DNA of 64,000 bases from Rummeliibacillus pycnus. Its GTDB lineage: Bacteria; Bacillota; Bacilli; Bacillales_A; Planococcaceae. Below, piece by piece: positions 45,064 through 54,687 of this stretch; position 1 is the first letter of the stretch; each line of letters starts with the position of its first letter. The position numbers were made by a program, and so were the translations under genes. The stretch spans positions 62,001 to 126,000 of the forward strand of contig NZ_KZ614145.1 in the NCBI RefSeq assembly GCF_002884495.1. Reading direction: 5' to 3'. The notes beneath the pieces were generated by a model. The model made no database searches. It was not told the DNA's origin and saw only the letters and a list, made by a program, of their open reading frames with translations.

Positions 45064-47790
45064 TTATTCACCATTGGTGTTAGTATCATTCCCTGGCTTC
45101 TCATTGTTGTTGGGCTTATCATTATTGTTGGAGTGATCCGAACCAGTGTTACCAGAGTTATCGGAGTTACCTGAATTACCGGAGTTATTTGCATCGCCTG
45201 ATCCATTCGAATTATTATTGTTTGGCTTTCCTGAATTTGAATTACCAGCATTACTATTCGAATTATTTGAGCCATTCGAGTGATTTGAATTACCTGAGCC
45301 GGAGTTAACTCCGTTTGTGTTATTTGGCTTGTTGTTATTTATCGGTTTTCTTGAGCTATTAGTCGTAGTATTTTCAGTTTCTTTCTGTTTCTTTTCTTTT
45401 TCCTTCTGTTTTTCTTTAGCCTTCGCACCGAATAATTTTGAGTAGTCTCCTCCGAATGGGAAAAGCATACTTTGCTTAAAGGCATCAGTTAAACCACCAC
45501 CAGAGAATGCAGTTTCAGGGCCAGGCAGCATAACGTTGGCATTAAACAAATCTGTTCGAGCATTGCCAGCACATGCATTTGTATAAGCATGACCTGTAAT
45601 ACCGCAGAATGTTCTGCTAACAACACCAGATGGTTGTTTAAACGTTTTACCATTTGCTGTAGCTAACTTAGGATTTGTATCATAAACTGCATTCATCAAA
45701 CGCGCCCACATTAAGTTTATACGGGTACTTGGTTGACCATAAATACCATTAGCTTGATATAACGTTTTAGGTTGATCGTATCCCATCCAAACGCCTAAAG
45801 AAATATCTGGATTGTAGCCAACTAACCACACATCATTATACTGTTGAGAAGTACCAGTTTTAGCAGCAAAATCAGCACGGAATTTTAAATTGCTATTTGC
45901 AGTTGTGCCTGTACCTTGTTTTAAAACATCTCTAAGCATATCAGTTGTGATATATGCGGTTTGTTTACTATAGACTTGTTTTGTCTTTGATTTGTGTTTA
46001 TATACAATATGCCCATTATTATCAACAATTTTAGAAATCATATAAGCATCGACGAATTTACCTTTATTTGCAAATGTAGCATATGCATTCGTGTTTTCTT
46101 CTACAGTAACACCATATTTTAAGGCACCTATTGCAGTTGAGTAGTTGGTATAATCATCTGCATCCAAACTTGTAAATCCGTTTTTCACCAATAGGTTTGC
46201 GGGTCTTCGGTTCATAATTTGTGCATATAAACGAAGTGCTGGCAAGTTTTGCGAATCTTTTAAGGCTTCACGTGCAGAGATTAACCCTCGTTCATCCGTT
46301 TCAGTATAGTTGGATGGTGACCATGAGCCAACACTAAATTTAACGTCTGCTACAGGGCTACCGGCGCCAATTAAACCATATTGAATGGCTGGTGCATATA
46401 CAAGTAAAGGTTTCATAGTAGAACCATTAGAGCGTTTTGCTTGAGTTGCATGATTCAATTCTTCTAATTTATGATCACGACCACCGATAAAGCTTAAAAT
46501 TCTACCAGTTTTGTTTTCAATTACAATACTACCGATTTGAACAGGATCGTTAACAGTACTAACTTTTCCAGTTTCTGAATCTGTTATCTCTCTAGTAAAA
46601 GTAGTACCGTAATAAGGAAAATTATCTTTTACTTTTTGCATTGCATCATACATATTCTTATCGATTGTAGAGTAAATTTTATAGCCTTTAGAACGTAATT
46701 CACGGTCAGCTAAAATGACATATTTTTCTTTAAGTCTTGATTCATTTTTTAAACGGTCGGCATCGATTCCATCTTTTTTCGCTAAAATCTCAGCCATAAT
46801 GTCTTTTGCACGACTTTCAATTTCGTATGTTACATAAGGATATTTTTCTTCTGGGCGAACTTCTGGTTTACGGAAATCTTTTACTATATTATATTTTAAT
46901 GCTTTTTTATATTGCTTATCTGTAATATAACCTGTCTCATGCATACGATATAAAACAGTTTTCATCCTGTTAATACCGAGTTGTAAACTATCTTTGTCTT
47001 TTAAAATCCCCTTTTGTGTAAACGGTGTATACGCAAATGGAGATTGAGGAATTCCTGCGATATAAGCAGCTTGCGCTAAGTTTAGGTCTTTGGCGCTTTT
47101 GTTAAATAAGCCATCAGCAGCAGTTTCAACACCGGCAATATTACGTCCGCTAGCATTTCGACCATATGGTATAACATTTAAATAAGCCTATAAAATTTCA
47201 TTTTTGGTCATAAAGTGTTCAAGTCTCATAGCTAGTAATAATTCTTTTGCTTTACGCTCGTACGACACTTCGTTGGTTAGTATTTGGTTTTTAATCAATT
47301 GCTGTGTTAAGGTTGAACCACCTGTTTGCGTGTTTGAGTTACTAACATCTTGCAAAAGACCACGAAATACTGCTTTTGGTACAATTCCGTTATGCTTATA
47401 AAAATATTCATCCTCTGTAGCAAGTACAGCGTTAATGACATTTGGAGAAATTTTATCCAAAGTCGTCTCTTGACGCTCAAGGTCTGTACGCATTTTACCT
47501 AGATACTTATTATTTGCAAAATACAGTGTACTCGTTTCATCATAATTAAAGACTGCACTTCGCATGTCAGCTTTAGAACGCAAAGGCTCATCTTTAACAA
47601 GTGAAGCGAAGTAACCAGCACCAATTGACCCGAAAAATACAGCACCCATTACAACAAAGATGATAAAGATAAGTAATAAGTTCCATACAACACTTGATGT
47701 AATTCGGAAATATCTCATCCAGGTTGTTTTTGATAATTCATCGAGCTTTTGATTTATTTTGGCTATCCATTCTTTCATATTTTCGATCAT
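45064..47790 (-). pseudogene. Class A penicillin-binding protein (PBP1A type) interrupted by an in-frame amber codon
   Basis: Read through one TAG (47188-47190), the frame is 908 codons long with no shift. N-terminal membrane helix about 25-58; GT51 domain with E-D-E-Y-F-Y-K-H-N-G and G-G-S-T-L-T-Q-Q-L-I-K-N. The TAG replaces Glu (or Gln) in the GT51 motif I-L-E-x-Y-L-N, after which A-Y-L-N-V-I-P-Y-G-R continues. The transpeptidase domain has S-T-M-K, S-Q-N and K-T-G-T-S, and the Asn/Ser/Gly-rich tail is ~100 residues. Apart from the stop, every motif is intact, so the mutation is recent, suppressed or a sequence error. An internal restart at ATG 46965 would give only the transpeptidase part without an anchor. 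Confidence 0.82.
47188..47790 (-). CDS. Truncated product of the PBP gene: membrane anchor plus partial GT51 domain
   Basis: 200 residues up to the amber codon. It keeps the membrane anchor and the catalytic Glu in E-D-E-Y-F-Y but lacks the C-terminal part of the glycosyltransferase fold and the whole transpeptidase domain, so it is unlikely to be active. ATG 47790 has a TAA just upstream in frame and no evident ribosome site; ATG 47778 is an alternative. Confidence 0.5.
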   Translation of the reverse strand: MIENMKEWIAKINQKLDELSKTTWMRYFRITSSVVWNLLLIFIIFVVMGAVFFGSIGAGYFASLVKDEPLRSKADMRSAVFNYDETSTLYFANNKYLGKMRTDLERQETTLDKISPNVINAVLATEDEYFYKHNGIVPKAVFRGLLQDVSNSNTQTGGSTLTQQLIKNQILTNEVSYERKAKELLLAMRLEHFMTKNEIL

Positions 47791-48260
47791 TTACGACCAA
47801 TGCCAAAAATCTATATCTCTATTAAATTAAAGATAGGATGGTGCGCTTTGACAGTTGGCCTACCTCCTTTAAAATGTTTTCAATGAAATAACCATTGTTG
47901 CAACCATCAACGATCAATTTCAATGTGGCTCCTATATAAGAAGCATGATATGTCTGAGTTAATCAGGATCATGGAGTAAAGGCTATTATGATGCAATAAT
48001 TGCTGGTAAAAAGAATAATCATCTAAACAAAGTATGTAATAATACAATCGCTATTTAATAGCCCATATGTATAAAATTACCTCTTTTTATGTGTTTTATT
48101 CCTTTTTTAAGCAATTTTATCCACTTTTTTTCTTTTAATCAATCAAAAAAACAGTGTTTATAATATAGATTTAAGTAAAAAAAATGGATACTCATAACAC
48201 TTTGAAATATTGTCTATTATACCATAATCCAAAAAGACAATAATAATACTTATTCCCTTA
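47791..48260. other. Intergenic region between the PBP gene and the tyrS promoter
   Basis: 470 bases without a gene. A perfect minus-strand AAAGGAGGT at about 47862-47870 is not followed by a start codon. The remainder is AT-rich. Confidence 0.4.
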
Positions 48261-48288
48261 TTGACAACTATTGAAAATGAAGTACAAT
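48261..48288 (+). promoter_or_regulatory. tyrS: Sigma-A promoter of tyrS
   Basis: TTGACA (48261-48266), a 16-base spacer and TACAAT (48283-48288), directly upstream of the T-box leader. Confidence 0.7.
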
Positions 48289-48299
48289 AGTCATAATAG

Positions 48300-48528
48300 T
48301 TTTCTGGCATTGAAAAATGCGAAGTAGTGAACATATTCCCTGTTTAGAGAGCTAGCGGATGGTGCAAGCTAGTCATAGTATGGACGCGAATTACACATTT
48401 GGAGCGAGAACGTAGGCGCTGCGATAAAGCGATTTGAAGCGGGAGAATCATGTATTCTTCAAGCTGGGTGGTACCGCGTTAAAATTGTTCTTAACGTCCC
48501 TGCATTTATGATGCAGGGACTTTTTTTA
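48300..48528 (+). promoter_or_regulatory. T-box riboswitch, tyrosine-specific
   Basis: The leader senses uncharged tRNA-Tyr. Stem I carries AGAGAGCTAGCGGATGGTGCAAGCTAG-like segments (described, 48344-48371), with a TAC specifier at 48392-48394 in the GAATTACACA loop. The conserved T-box TGGGTGGTACCGCG lies at 48465-48478. The terminator has arms GTCCCTGCAT / ATGCAGGGAC (48496-48520) and seven Ts. The antiterminator forms when the tRNA acceptor end pairs with the T-box. Position just upstream of tyrS confirms the specificity. Confidence 0.93.
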
Positions 48529-48544
48529 TTCAGCGCTAAAGTAG

Positions 48545-49840
<1,296 letters not shown>

Positions 49841-49882
49841 TAGCTGATTGTATAAGAAGTAAGTAAGAAACTTTATACACTG

Positions 49883-49915
49883 ATGCCTACACATTCATTA
49901 TGTGTAGGCATTTTT
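49883..49915 (+). terminator. Rho-independent terminator of tyrS
   Basis: Arms ATGCCTACACA / TGTGTAGGCAT with a seven-base loop and five Ts. Confidence 0.88.
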
Positions 49916-50021
49916 AATGGGAAGTGTTTTCACCATCGGTTCCAATCAACTACATGAGAAACGAAAACAAATTATTTAAGGTTATGGAATACCCCAAAAG
50001 AAAAAATAATTCTAAACGTTT

Positions 50022-50834
50022 TTAAGCTCCTACAATCCAGTTAGGAAGTTCTATGTTTTTGTATTCAGTAGGATGTAAAATCTTTGCTAATTTCAATGCT
50101 CCTTCTAACAAGCGGGGAGATGGTCTGCAAAAAAGCCATTCTTCCATGCCATGTATGCGATCATTTGCAATTGCTGGAAGTTCAAGTGAATTCGGTCTTT
50201 TCTTAACTAAAGAAGGTTTAATTCGTTTATAGGGAACGCCAACCCATGCTAAAAAAATATAATCAGGATTACGTAAACAAATGTCTTCCCAATCTGTCTG
50301 TACACTAGCAAGTTCAACATCTTTGAATAGATTATAACCACCAGCAATCTCACTGATTTCTGTCAACCAATTGATGCGACCTGGAGTAAAGATTGGATTT
50401 GGCCACCATTCCCAATAACAAGATGGTAATTCAGAACAGCTCTTTGAGATTGTTCGCATACGGTCGATAAAATTTTCGAATTGAGTTGCTCTTGTAATGC
50501 CTCGTTCTGGAATATGGCAGGCATCAGCTACTGCTCTTAAATCTTCCGCAATTTCTGCTAAACTATTGGGATTTAATACGATATGAGGAATACCACGTCT
50601 TTCTAATTCAGACACGTTTTTTTCCATACCTGGTACACTTAATGAAGCTAAAACTAAATCAGGCTCCAATTTTTCAAGCATATCCATATCAATTGATAAA
50701 TCAGGTCCTAACTTTGGTAACTCTTTCACACTAGCTGGCCAATCAGAATAATCATCAACAGCAACTAGCCATTTTTCTATTCCTAAATACGCTAAGATTT
50801 CAGTATTGCTTGGGCATATAGATATAAGCTTCAA
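50022..50834 (-). CDS. BtuF-like (cobalamin/siderophore-type) binding protein without signal peptide
   Basis: 270 residues from TTG 50834, eight to nine bases after GAGAGGAG; an earlier in-frame ATG at 50867 overlaps that site. The class III substrate-binding fold is suggested by I-S-I-C-P-S-N-T-E-I-L, L-V-A-V-D-D-Y-S-D-W-P, L-E-P-D-L-V-L-A, N-P-D-Y-I-F-L-A-W-V-G and a long middle helix. There is no signal peptide, lipobox or adjacent ABC transporter, so it seems cytosolic. Ligand unknown; cobalamin is a family-based guess. Confidence 0.7.
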   Translation of the reverse strand: MKLISICPSNTEILAYLGIEKWLVAVDDYSDWPASVKELPKLGPDLSIDMDMLEKLEPDLVLASLSVPGMEKNVSELERRGIPHIVLNPNSLAEIAEDLRAVADACHIPERGITRATQFENFIDRMRTISKSCSELPSCYWEWWPNPIFTPGRINWLTEISEIAGGYNLFKDVELASVQTDWEDICLRNPDYIFLAWVGVPYKRIKPSLVKKRPNSLELPAIANDRIHGMEEWLFCRPSPRLLEGALKLAKILHPTEYKNIELPNWIVGA

Positions 50835-50906
50835 ATAGTATGACTCCTCTCTAACAAAAAAATCCATAAGCTATGCGTCATTATAACACAACTTATGGAT
50901 GGAATT

Positions 50907-51260
50907 TTATGACCAGCGGCTCATGCCACCTTTGACATTATATACATTTTGAAAGCCTGCTTTTGCTAATATACTCGCTGCTCGAGAACTACGCATACCA
51001 CTTTGGCAAATAACAACAATATCCTTATCGCTCTTTAACGTTTGTAATTTTCCTGGTAGCTGATCAAGCGGAATATTTTTAAATTCTGGTATATGGCGAG
51101 CTTTATATTCACCAGGTGTACGAACATCGATGAATTGTTTATCTTTACCTTTTAATATTCCTTTTAAATCATTTGTTGAAATATTTTTTACCCCTTTTGC
51201 TGTTCTTGTACGGAAGTAAAAAAAGACGACAACAACAAGTACTATAAATATCCATTCCAT
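50907..51260 (-). CDS. Membrane-anchored rhodanese
   Basis: 117 residues. One N-terminal helix (about 2-18), then a single rhodanese domain with Q-F-I-D-V-R-T-P-G-E-Y and the active-site loop V-I-C-Q-S-G-M-R-S-S. It transfers sulfane sulfur from persulfides or thiosulfate. It starts five bases after the glutaredoxin-like gene ends and is co-transcribed with it, divergent from the CstR operon. Confidence 0.85.
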   Translation of the reverse strand: MEWIFIVLVVVVFFYFRTRTAKGVKNISTNDLKGILKGKDKQFIDVRTPGEYKARHIPEFKNIPLDQLPGKLQTLKSDKDIVVICQSGMRSSRAASILAKAGFQNVYNVKGGMSRWS

Positions 51261-51265
51261 TAGCT

Positions 51266-51535
51266 TTAGTCTCCATTCATTGTTGAAAAGTGTTTTAGTT
51301 TTTCAATGATTTTCATTGCAGTATTTGGATCATAACCAAGTACCCATTCACCGTTAATCGATGTTTGAGGTGCTCCTAAGCGACCTGTCTGTTGCATTAA
51401 ATATTGCGCCATATCTGGATTATGTTGAATATTAATAACCTCATATTCAATGTTTTGTTCTTGTAAAAAATTTTTCATCAATTCGCAATAACCACAGTTA
51501 CTAGTTGAATAGATCGTTACGTCTAAGTCTTTCAT
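51266..51535 (-). CDS. Glutaredoxin-family protein
   Basis: 89 residues. Thioredoxin fold with active site S-N-C-G-Y-C, G-A-P-Q-T cis-Pro region and a G-Y-D C-terminal segment. It may reduce mixed or persulfide disulfides. First gene of the minus-strand pair; its promoter overlaps a candidate CstR operator (see 51672-51720). Bacilli usually use bacillithiol, so a glutaredoxin-fold bacilliredoxin-like role is possible (inference). Confidence 0.82.
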   Translation of the reverse strand: MKDLDVTIYSTSNCGYCELMKNFLQEQNIEYEVINIQHNPDMAQYLMQQTGRLGAPQTSINGEWVLGYDPNTAMKIIEKLKHFSTMNGD

Positions 51536-51671
51536 TGTTTTATAATCTCAAAGCTCCTTTCGTTTCTTTAAATAAATGTGATTGTATAAACTTAACATCA
51601 AATTTTGATAAAATCAGCTTCTTGAATAAAATTCATAGATGTTTTTATTGGGAAACACGTCAAATTTTTAT

Positions 51672-51720
51672 ATACCCTATCAGGTATTTATAATATACTA
51701 CTAGGGGTATATTTTTTCAA
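51672..51720 (-). promoter_or_regulatory. Promoter and candidate CstR operators of the glutaredoxin-rhodanese operon
   Basis: On the minus strand, TTGAAA (51720-51715), a 17-base spacer and TATATT (51697-51692) form a good sigma-A promoter. The spacer and -10 contain ATACCCCTAGTAGTAT (51710-51695), and ATACCTGATAGGGTAT (51687-51672) lies just downstream. Both resemble CsoR/CstR operators (ATACC-centre-GGTAT). Confidence 0.6.
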
Positions 51721-51854
51721 GTTATTTATTTTTATCTCTCATTAAGGTGATACAAAGTTGAGAGAGAAGATAGGTGGAAATCATAGATTGCTTTAGCTAA
51801 GCATCAGTGATGGAAGAAAATCTCCAGATGAAAGTGACATTGTATTCGATGTTC

Positions 51855-51881
51855 TTGACAGGGTACCTTAAGGGGTATAAT
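51855..51881 (+). promoter_or_regulatory. Promoter and candidate CstR operator of cstR
   Basis: TTGACA (51855-51860) and TATAAT (51876-51881) are consensus boxes with a short 15-base spacer. TACCTTAAGGGGTA (51864-51877) fills the spacer and matches the same operator type as upstream. A bound tetramer would block polymerase. Confidence 0.62.
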
Positions 51882-51924
51882 ATCGTAACGAGTTATAAGT
51901 AAAGTATGAAAGGGAGTGAAGCAT

Positions 51925-52188
51925 ATGGAGTATAATGATCAAATCCGTAATCGCCTAAAACGAATTGAAGGTCAATTAAAAGGTGTAATCCGAATGATTG
52001 ATGAGGAAAAAGATTGTAAAGACGTGATAACACAACTATCGGCTTCACGTTCAGCTATTGATCGTACAATAGGGCTTATTGTCAGCACTAATTTAGTGCA
52101 TTGTATGTCGGATGAACGCCAGCTACAAGATAAAGACAGAGAAACACTTATAAAAGAAGCTGTTGATTTACTTGTGAAAAGTCGCTAA
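51925..52188 (+). CDS. cstR: CsoR/CstR-family repressor, CstR-like persulfide sensor
   Basis: 87 residues, all-helical DUF156 fold (R-N-R-L-K-R-I-E-G-Q-L-K-G). Cys31 and Cys60 match the two-Cys pattern of CstR; the His and third ligand of copper-sensing CsoR are absent (Asn at the CsoR His position). CstR releases DNA when its thiols form polysulfide links. ATG 51925 has AAGGGAG nine bases upstream, better than GTG 51916. It heads an operon with a rhodanese and a TauE/SafE exporter. Confidence 0.85.
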   Translation: MEYNDQIRNRLKRIEGQLKGVIRMIDEEKDCKDVITQLSASRSAIDRTIGLIVSTNLVHCMSDERQLQDKDRETLIKEAVDLLVKSR

Positions 52189-52199
52189 AGGAGATATGC

Positions 52200-52499
52200 A
52201 TGATGAAAACCATTTCACCACATGAAGTATTAAAGATGATGGATGAAGGGGAAGAAATCAATATCATCGATGTTCGTCAACCAGAAGAAGTGACTACAGG
52301 GAAAATCACTATTGCTCAAAATATACCATTAGGATTACTTGAATTCCGAATGAATGAGTTAGACAAAAACTTAGAATACATTATGGTTTGCCATTCTGGA
52401 GGACGTAGTGCACAAGCAACGATGTTTTTAGAGGATCAAGGCTATAAAGCGGTTAATATGAATGGCGGAATGTTAGCATGGGAAGGTCCAATTGAATAA
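52200..52499 (+). CDS. Single-domain rhodanese
   Basis: 99 residues, cytosolic. N-I-I-D-V-R-Q-P-E-E and the active-site loop M-V-C-H-S-G-G-R-S-A, whose Cys carries sulfane sulfur. ATG comes 11 bases after cstR with AAAGGAG. Comparable to the rhodanese modules of cst operons, which detoxify hydrogen sulfide and polysulfides. Confidence 0.87.
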   Translation: MMKTISPHEVLKMMDEGEEINIIDVRQPEEVTTGKITIAQNIPLGLLEFRMNELDKNLEYIMVCHSGGRSAQATMFLEDQGYKAVNMNGGMLAWEGPIE

Positions 52500-52509
52500 A
52501 ATGAATTAA

Positions 52510-52547
52510 AAGAGGGGTATGTTTTCTATAGGACATACTCCGTTTTT
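52510..52547 (+). terminator. Terminator or attenuating hairpin after the rhodanese
   Basis: GAGGGGTATGT pairs with ACATACTCC around a 12-base loop and is followed by six Ts. The exporter gene 200 bases on may therefore be under separate control or readthrough. Confidence 0.65.
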
Positions 52548-52751
52548 TATTTTATTGATCAGCTAGATAAAGTAAAAAACGGAGAGTGTCTGACTGGTCA
52601 AAACACTAAAAGGTCCAAATGGAAGCGTGTAGAAAGAGTTCTACCTGAAAGAAAAGAAAAAGTATGTCACGTACTGTGGGGAATTTCTTTCTGGTCTCTT
52701 ATGTAAAAACGCAAAGGATGATAAGGAAACTAGATATAAGGAGTGATTCAT

Positions 52752-53525
52752 TTGAACTTAATCCTATTACTGATTCTTTTAGGGCTTATAGGATCCTTTT
52801 TTTCCGGTTTGGTTGGTGTTGGAGGAGCAATAGTCATGTACCCACTATTGTTGTTTATACCACCTCTGTTTGGATTTGAAGGTTTTTCCTCATTAGAGGT
52901 TTCTGGACTCACATCATTTCAAGTTTTTTTCTCAACTTTAAGCGGTGTCATTACTTATAAAAAAGGAGGGGAATTACCTTCAAGTCTTGTCTGGTCTATA
53001 GGCATACCGGCATTGATCAGTAGCTTTGTAGGGGGCTTCTTCTCGAAATTTGTGCCAGATTCTTATCTTAATATGCTTTATGGAATATTAGCAGTTGTGG
53101 CTGTCGTATTAATGTTTAAGCCAGATAAAGATAATCTTCATAATGAAATGCCTCAAAAAAGCAAAATGGTATTATCTATTTTAGTAGGGAGTTTCGTTGG
53201 GGTTGTAGCTGGAATGATAGGAGCAGGTGGATCCTTTCTTTTTATACCATTAATGATTCAAGTGATTAAAGTGCCTACTCGCTTAGCAATAGCAGCTTCA
53301 CTTGCAATCACTTTTTTATCTTCAATAGGAACAGTTATTGGGAAAATTTTTTCCCATAATATTGACTATCATTTAGCGATTTATCTAGCTATTGCTGGAT
53401 TAATTGGTGCGCCAATTGGTGTTCGCATAAGCAAAAAATTATCTGTACAAAAACTGCAATGGATTTTTTCTGCGCTTTTAATCGTAACAGCTATAAAAAT
53501 TTGGTGGGGAGTCTTGATACACTAG
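52752..53525 (+). CDS. TauE/SafE family sulfite/sulfonate exporter
   Basis: About 257 residues with eight or so membrane segments. Two inverted halves each contain a glycine-rich motif (F-S-G-L-V-G-V-G-G-A near the N-terminus and V-A-G-M-I-G-A-G-G in the middle), the family signature. TTG 52752 follows AAGGAG by eight bases; GTG 52743 is too close. Next to CstR and rhodanese it probably exports sulfite or thiosulfate from sulfide oxidation (inference). Confidence 0.85.
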   Translation: MNLILLLILLGLIGSFFSGLVGVGGAIVMYPLLLFIPPLFGFEGFSSLEVSGLTSFQVFFSTLSGVITYKKGGELPSSLVWSIGIPALISSFVGGFFSKFVPDSYLNMLYGILAVVAVVLMFKPDKDNLHNEMPQKSKMVLSILVGSFVGVVAGMIGAGGSFLFIPLMIQVIKVPTRLAIAASLAITFLSSIGTVIGKIFSHNIDYHLAIYLAIAGLIGAPIGVRISKKLSVQKLQWIFSALLIVTAIKIWWGVLIH

Positions 53526-53531
53526 TTTTTG

Positions 53532-53927
53532 TCAGACAAATTCGATAATGATCTGGCTAATCCATGTAATTAACAAGAACCAAATAATTATAATAAGGCT
53601 ACCAACAAACCAATTCTTTGGTGTTCCATTTTTTTTAACTTGTTCTGCAACTGCCATATTGTCATTTATAACTTGAGATGGGATCAATTTAAGAGCAATG
53701 TAAATTCCTAATGGAACAATAATAAGGTCATCTAAATAGCCTAAAATAGGAATAAAATCGGGAATTAAATCGATTGGACTAAAAGCATAAGCAACTATAC
53801 AAATTGCTATAATTTTAGCGTACCATGGGGTTCTATTGTCTTTGTAAGATAGATAAAGCACAAATAGATAGTGCTTTAGTTTTTTTGCATGGTCTTTTAA
53901 TTTCGATAGTGTAGTGTTTTTTTTCAT
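53532..53927 (-). CDS. DUF1232 (YkvA-like) membrane protein
   Basis: 131 residues from ATG 53927 with GAGG ten bases upstream; a longer in-frame start at 53957 lacks a site. The DUF1232 core A-F-S-P-I-D-L-I-P-D-F-I-P is clear, flanked by hydrophobic helices, with an extra C-terminal helix. Function unknown. It ends seven bases from tauE on the opposite strand, with no hairpin between. Confidence 0.82.
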   Translation of the reverse strand: MKKNTTLSKLKDHAKKLKHYLFVLYLSYKDNRTPWYAKIIAICIVAYAFSPIDLIPDFIPILGYLDDLIIVPLGIYIALKLIPSQVINDNMAVAEQVKKNGTPKNWFVGSLIIIIWFLLITWISQIIIEFV

Positions 53928-54032
53928 TGGTAACCATCCTCGGTAAGATATGTACAAATATATATTATAATAGATCTTTTGGATAATATAGATGTTTGAA
54001 GATTTTTAATTGGAGATAAATAGAAAGGAAAG

Positions 54033-54052
54033 GCCAGGCAAAGTAGCCTGGC
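54033..54052 (-). terminator. Probable terminator of cotD
   Basis: Perfect seven-base arms GCCAGGC / GCCTGGC with a pyrimidine-rich tail on the minus strand. Confidence 0.6.
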
Positions 54053-54147
54053 GAGGGGATAAGCATTGTTAGATTGGTGTACAAGGGAGAGAATGGACGA
54101 TATTGAGCTATATTATAATTCAAACTTAAGAGATAGGCATCAACTAT

Positions 54148-54477
54148 TTATCTCCACATACCGTGGTGTTTTGGAGGACAGCAAGGTTTATGTGGCATTT
54201 CACACATTATATGGTTTTCGTAACATTCATTTACCACAGATTCTGTGTGTGGGAAGTAATGTTCATGATTAATCATGTGTTTGTTCACTGTAGTTGTATG
54301 AGTAGGATGAATGTGTGGAACGACTGTATTAATAATGTTTGTTTTTACGATTTGTCTTGTCGGTGAAATTTGTGGTGGATCGAATTGTGCAGGGAATGTT
54401 TGTGGTGGGCAGCAGTATGGCATCATACCATGACAACCTTTTCCACCGTGAGGATGATTCCATTGTCTGTTGTACAT
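54148..54477 (-). CDS. cotD: Inner spore coat protein D-like
   Basis: 109 residues, rich in His, Cys and Pro: N-terminal H-P-H-G-G-K-G-C-H-G and C-C-P-P-Q-T-F-P, a central V-V-P-H-I-H-P-T-H-T-T, and C-terminal P-C-C-P-P-K-H-H-G. This is the CotD layout. It should be made in the mother cell and incorporated into the inner coat. AAAGGAGG precedes ATG. Monocistronic, with a sigma-K-like promoter upstream. Confidence 0.88.
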   Translation of the reverse strand: MYNRQWNHPHGGKGCHGMMPYCCPPQTFPAQFDPPQISPTRQIVKTNIINTVVPHIHPTHTTTVNKHMINHEHYFPHTESVVNECYENHIMCEMPHKPCCPPKHHGMWR

Positions 54478-54514
54478 TTTATGACCTCCTTTATAATAAG
54501 GGTAATTTCATTAT

Positions 54515-54523
54515 TAACATATG
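54515..54523 (-). promoter_or_regulatory. Sigma-K-like -10 element of cotD
   Basis: On the minus strand CATATGTTA fits the sigma-K -10 consensus CATANNNTA exactly, 38 bases before the start codon. The -35 is weakly defined in that class and cannot be assigned. Confidence 0.45.
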
Positions 54524-54618
54524 AGATTTTAGGAGGAAGGACTAGTTGTGTGCCTACCCTATGTGAAATATAAAACGTTTGCCTATTGTAGATGAATGTT
54601 AGGATTTCTACAAAAAGA

Positions 54619-54659
54619 AAAAACCTTGTAACCGTTACAATAACGGATACAAGGTTTTT
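54619..54659. terminator. Rho-independent terminator of rpsD
   Basis: Arms AAACCTTGTAACCGTTA / TAACGGATACAAGGTTT (one mismatch), three-base loop, T-rich on the minus-strand exit. Confidence 0.88.
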
Positions 54660-54687
54660 CAAAAATATCCTTTGAAATACTCGAAGA

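Noticed and set aside
45051-45275. Minus-strand 74-residue frame in the tail of the PBP gene
   Set aside because: It is an out-of-frame reading of the Asn/Ser/Gly repeat; its own repetitiveness comes from the coding repeat.
45064-45380. Repetitive Asn/Ser/Gly-coding DNA that could look like a tandem repeat or CRISPR
   Set aside because: It is in frame with the PBP gene and is the low-complexity C-terminal tail known in class A PBPs; unit length is irregular, with no spacers.
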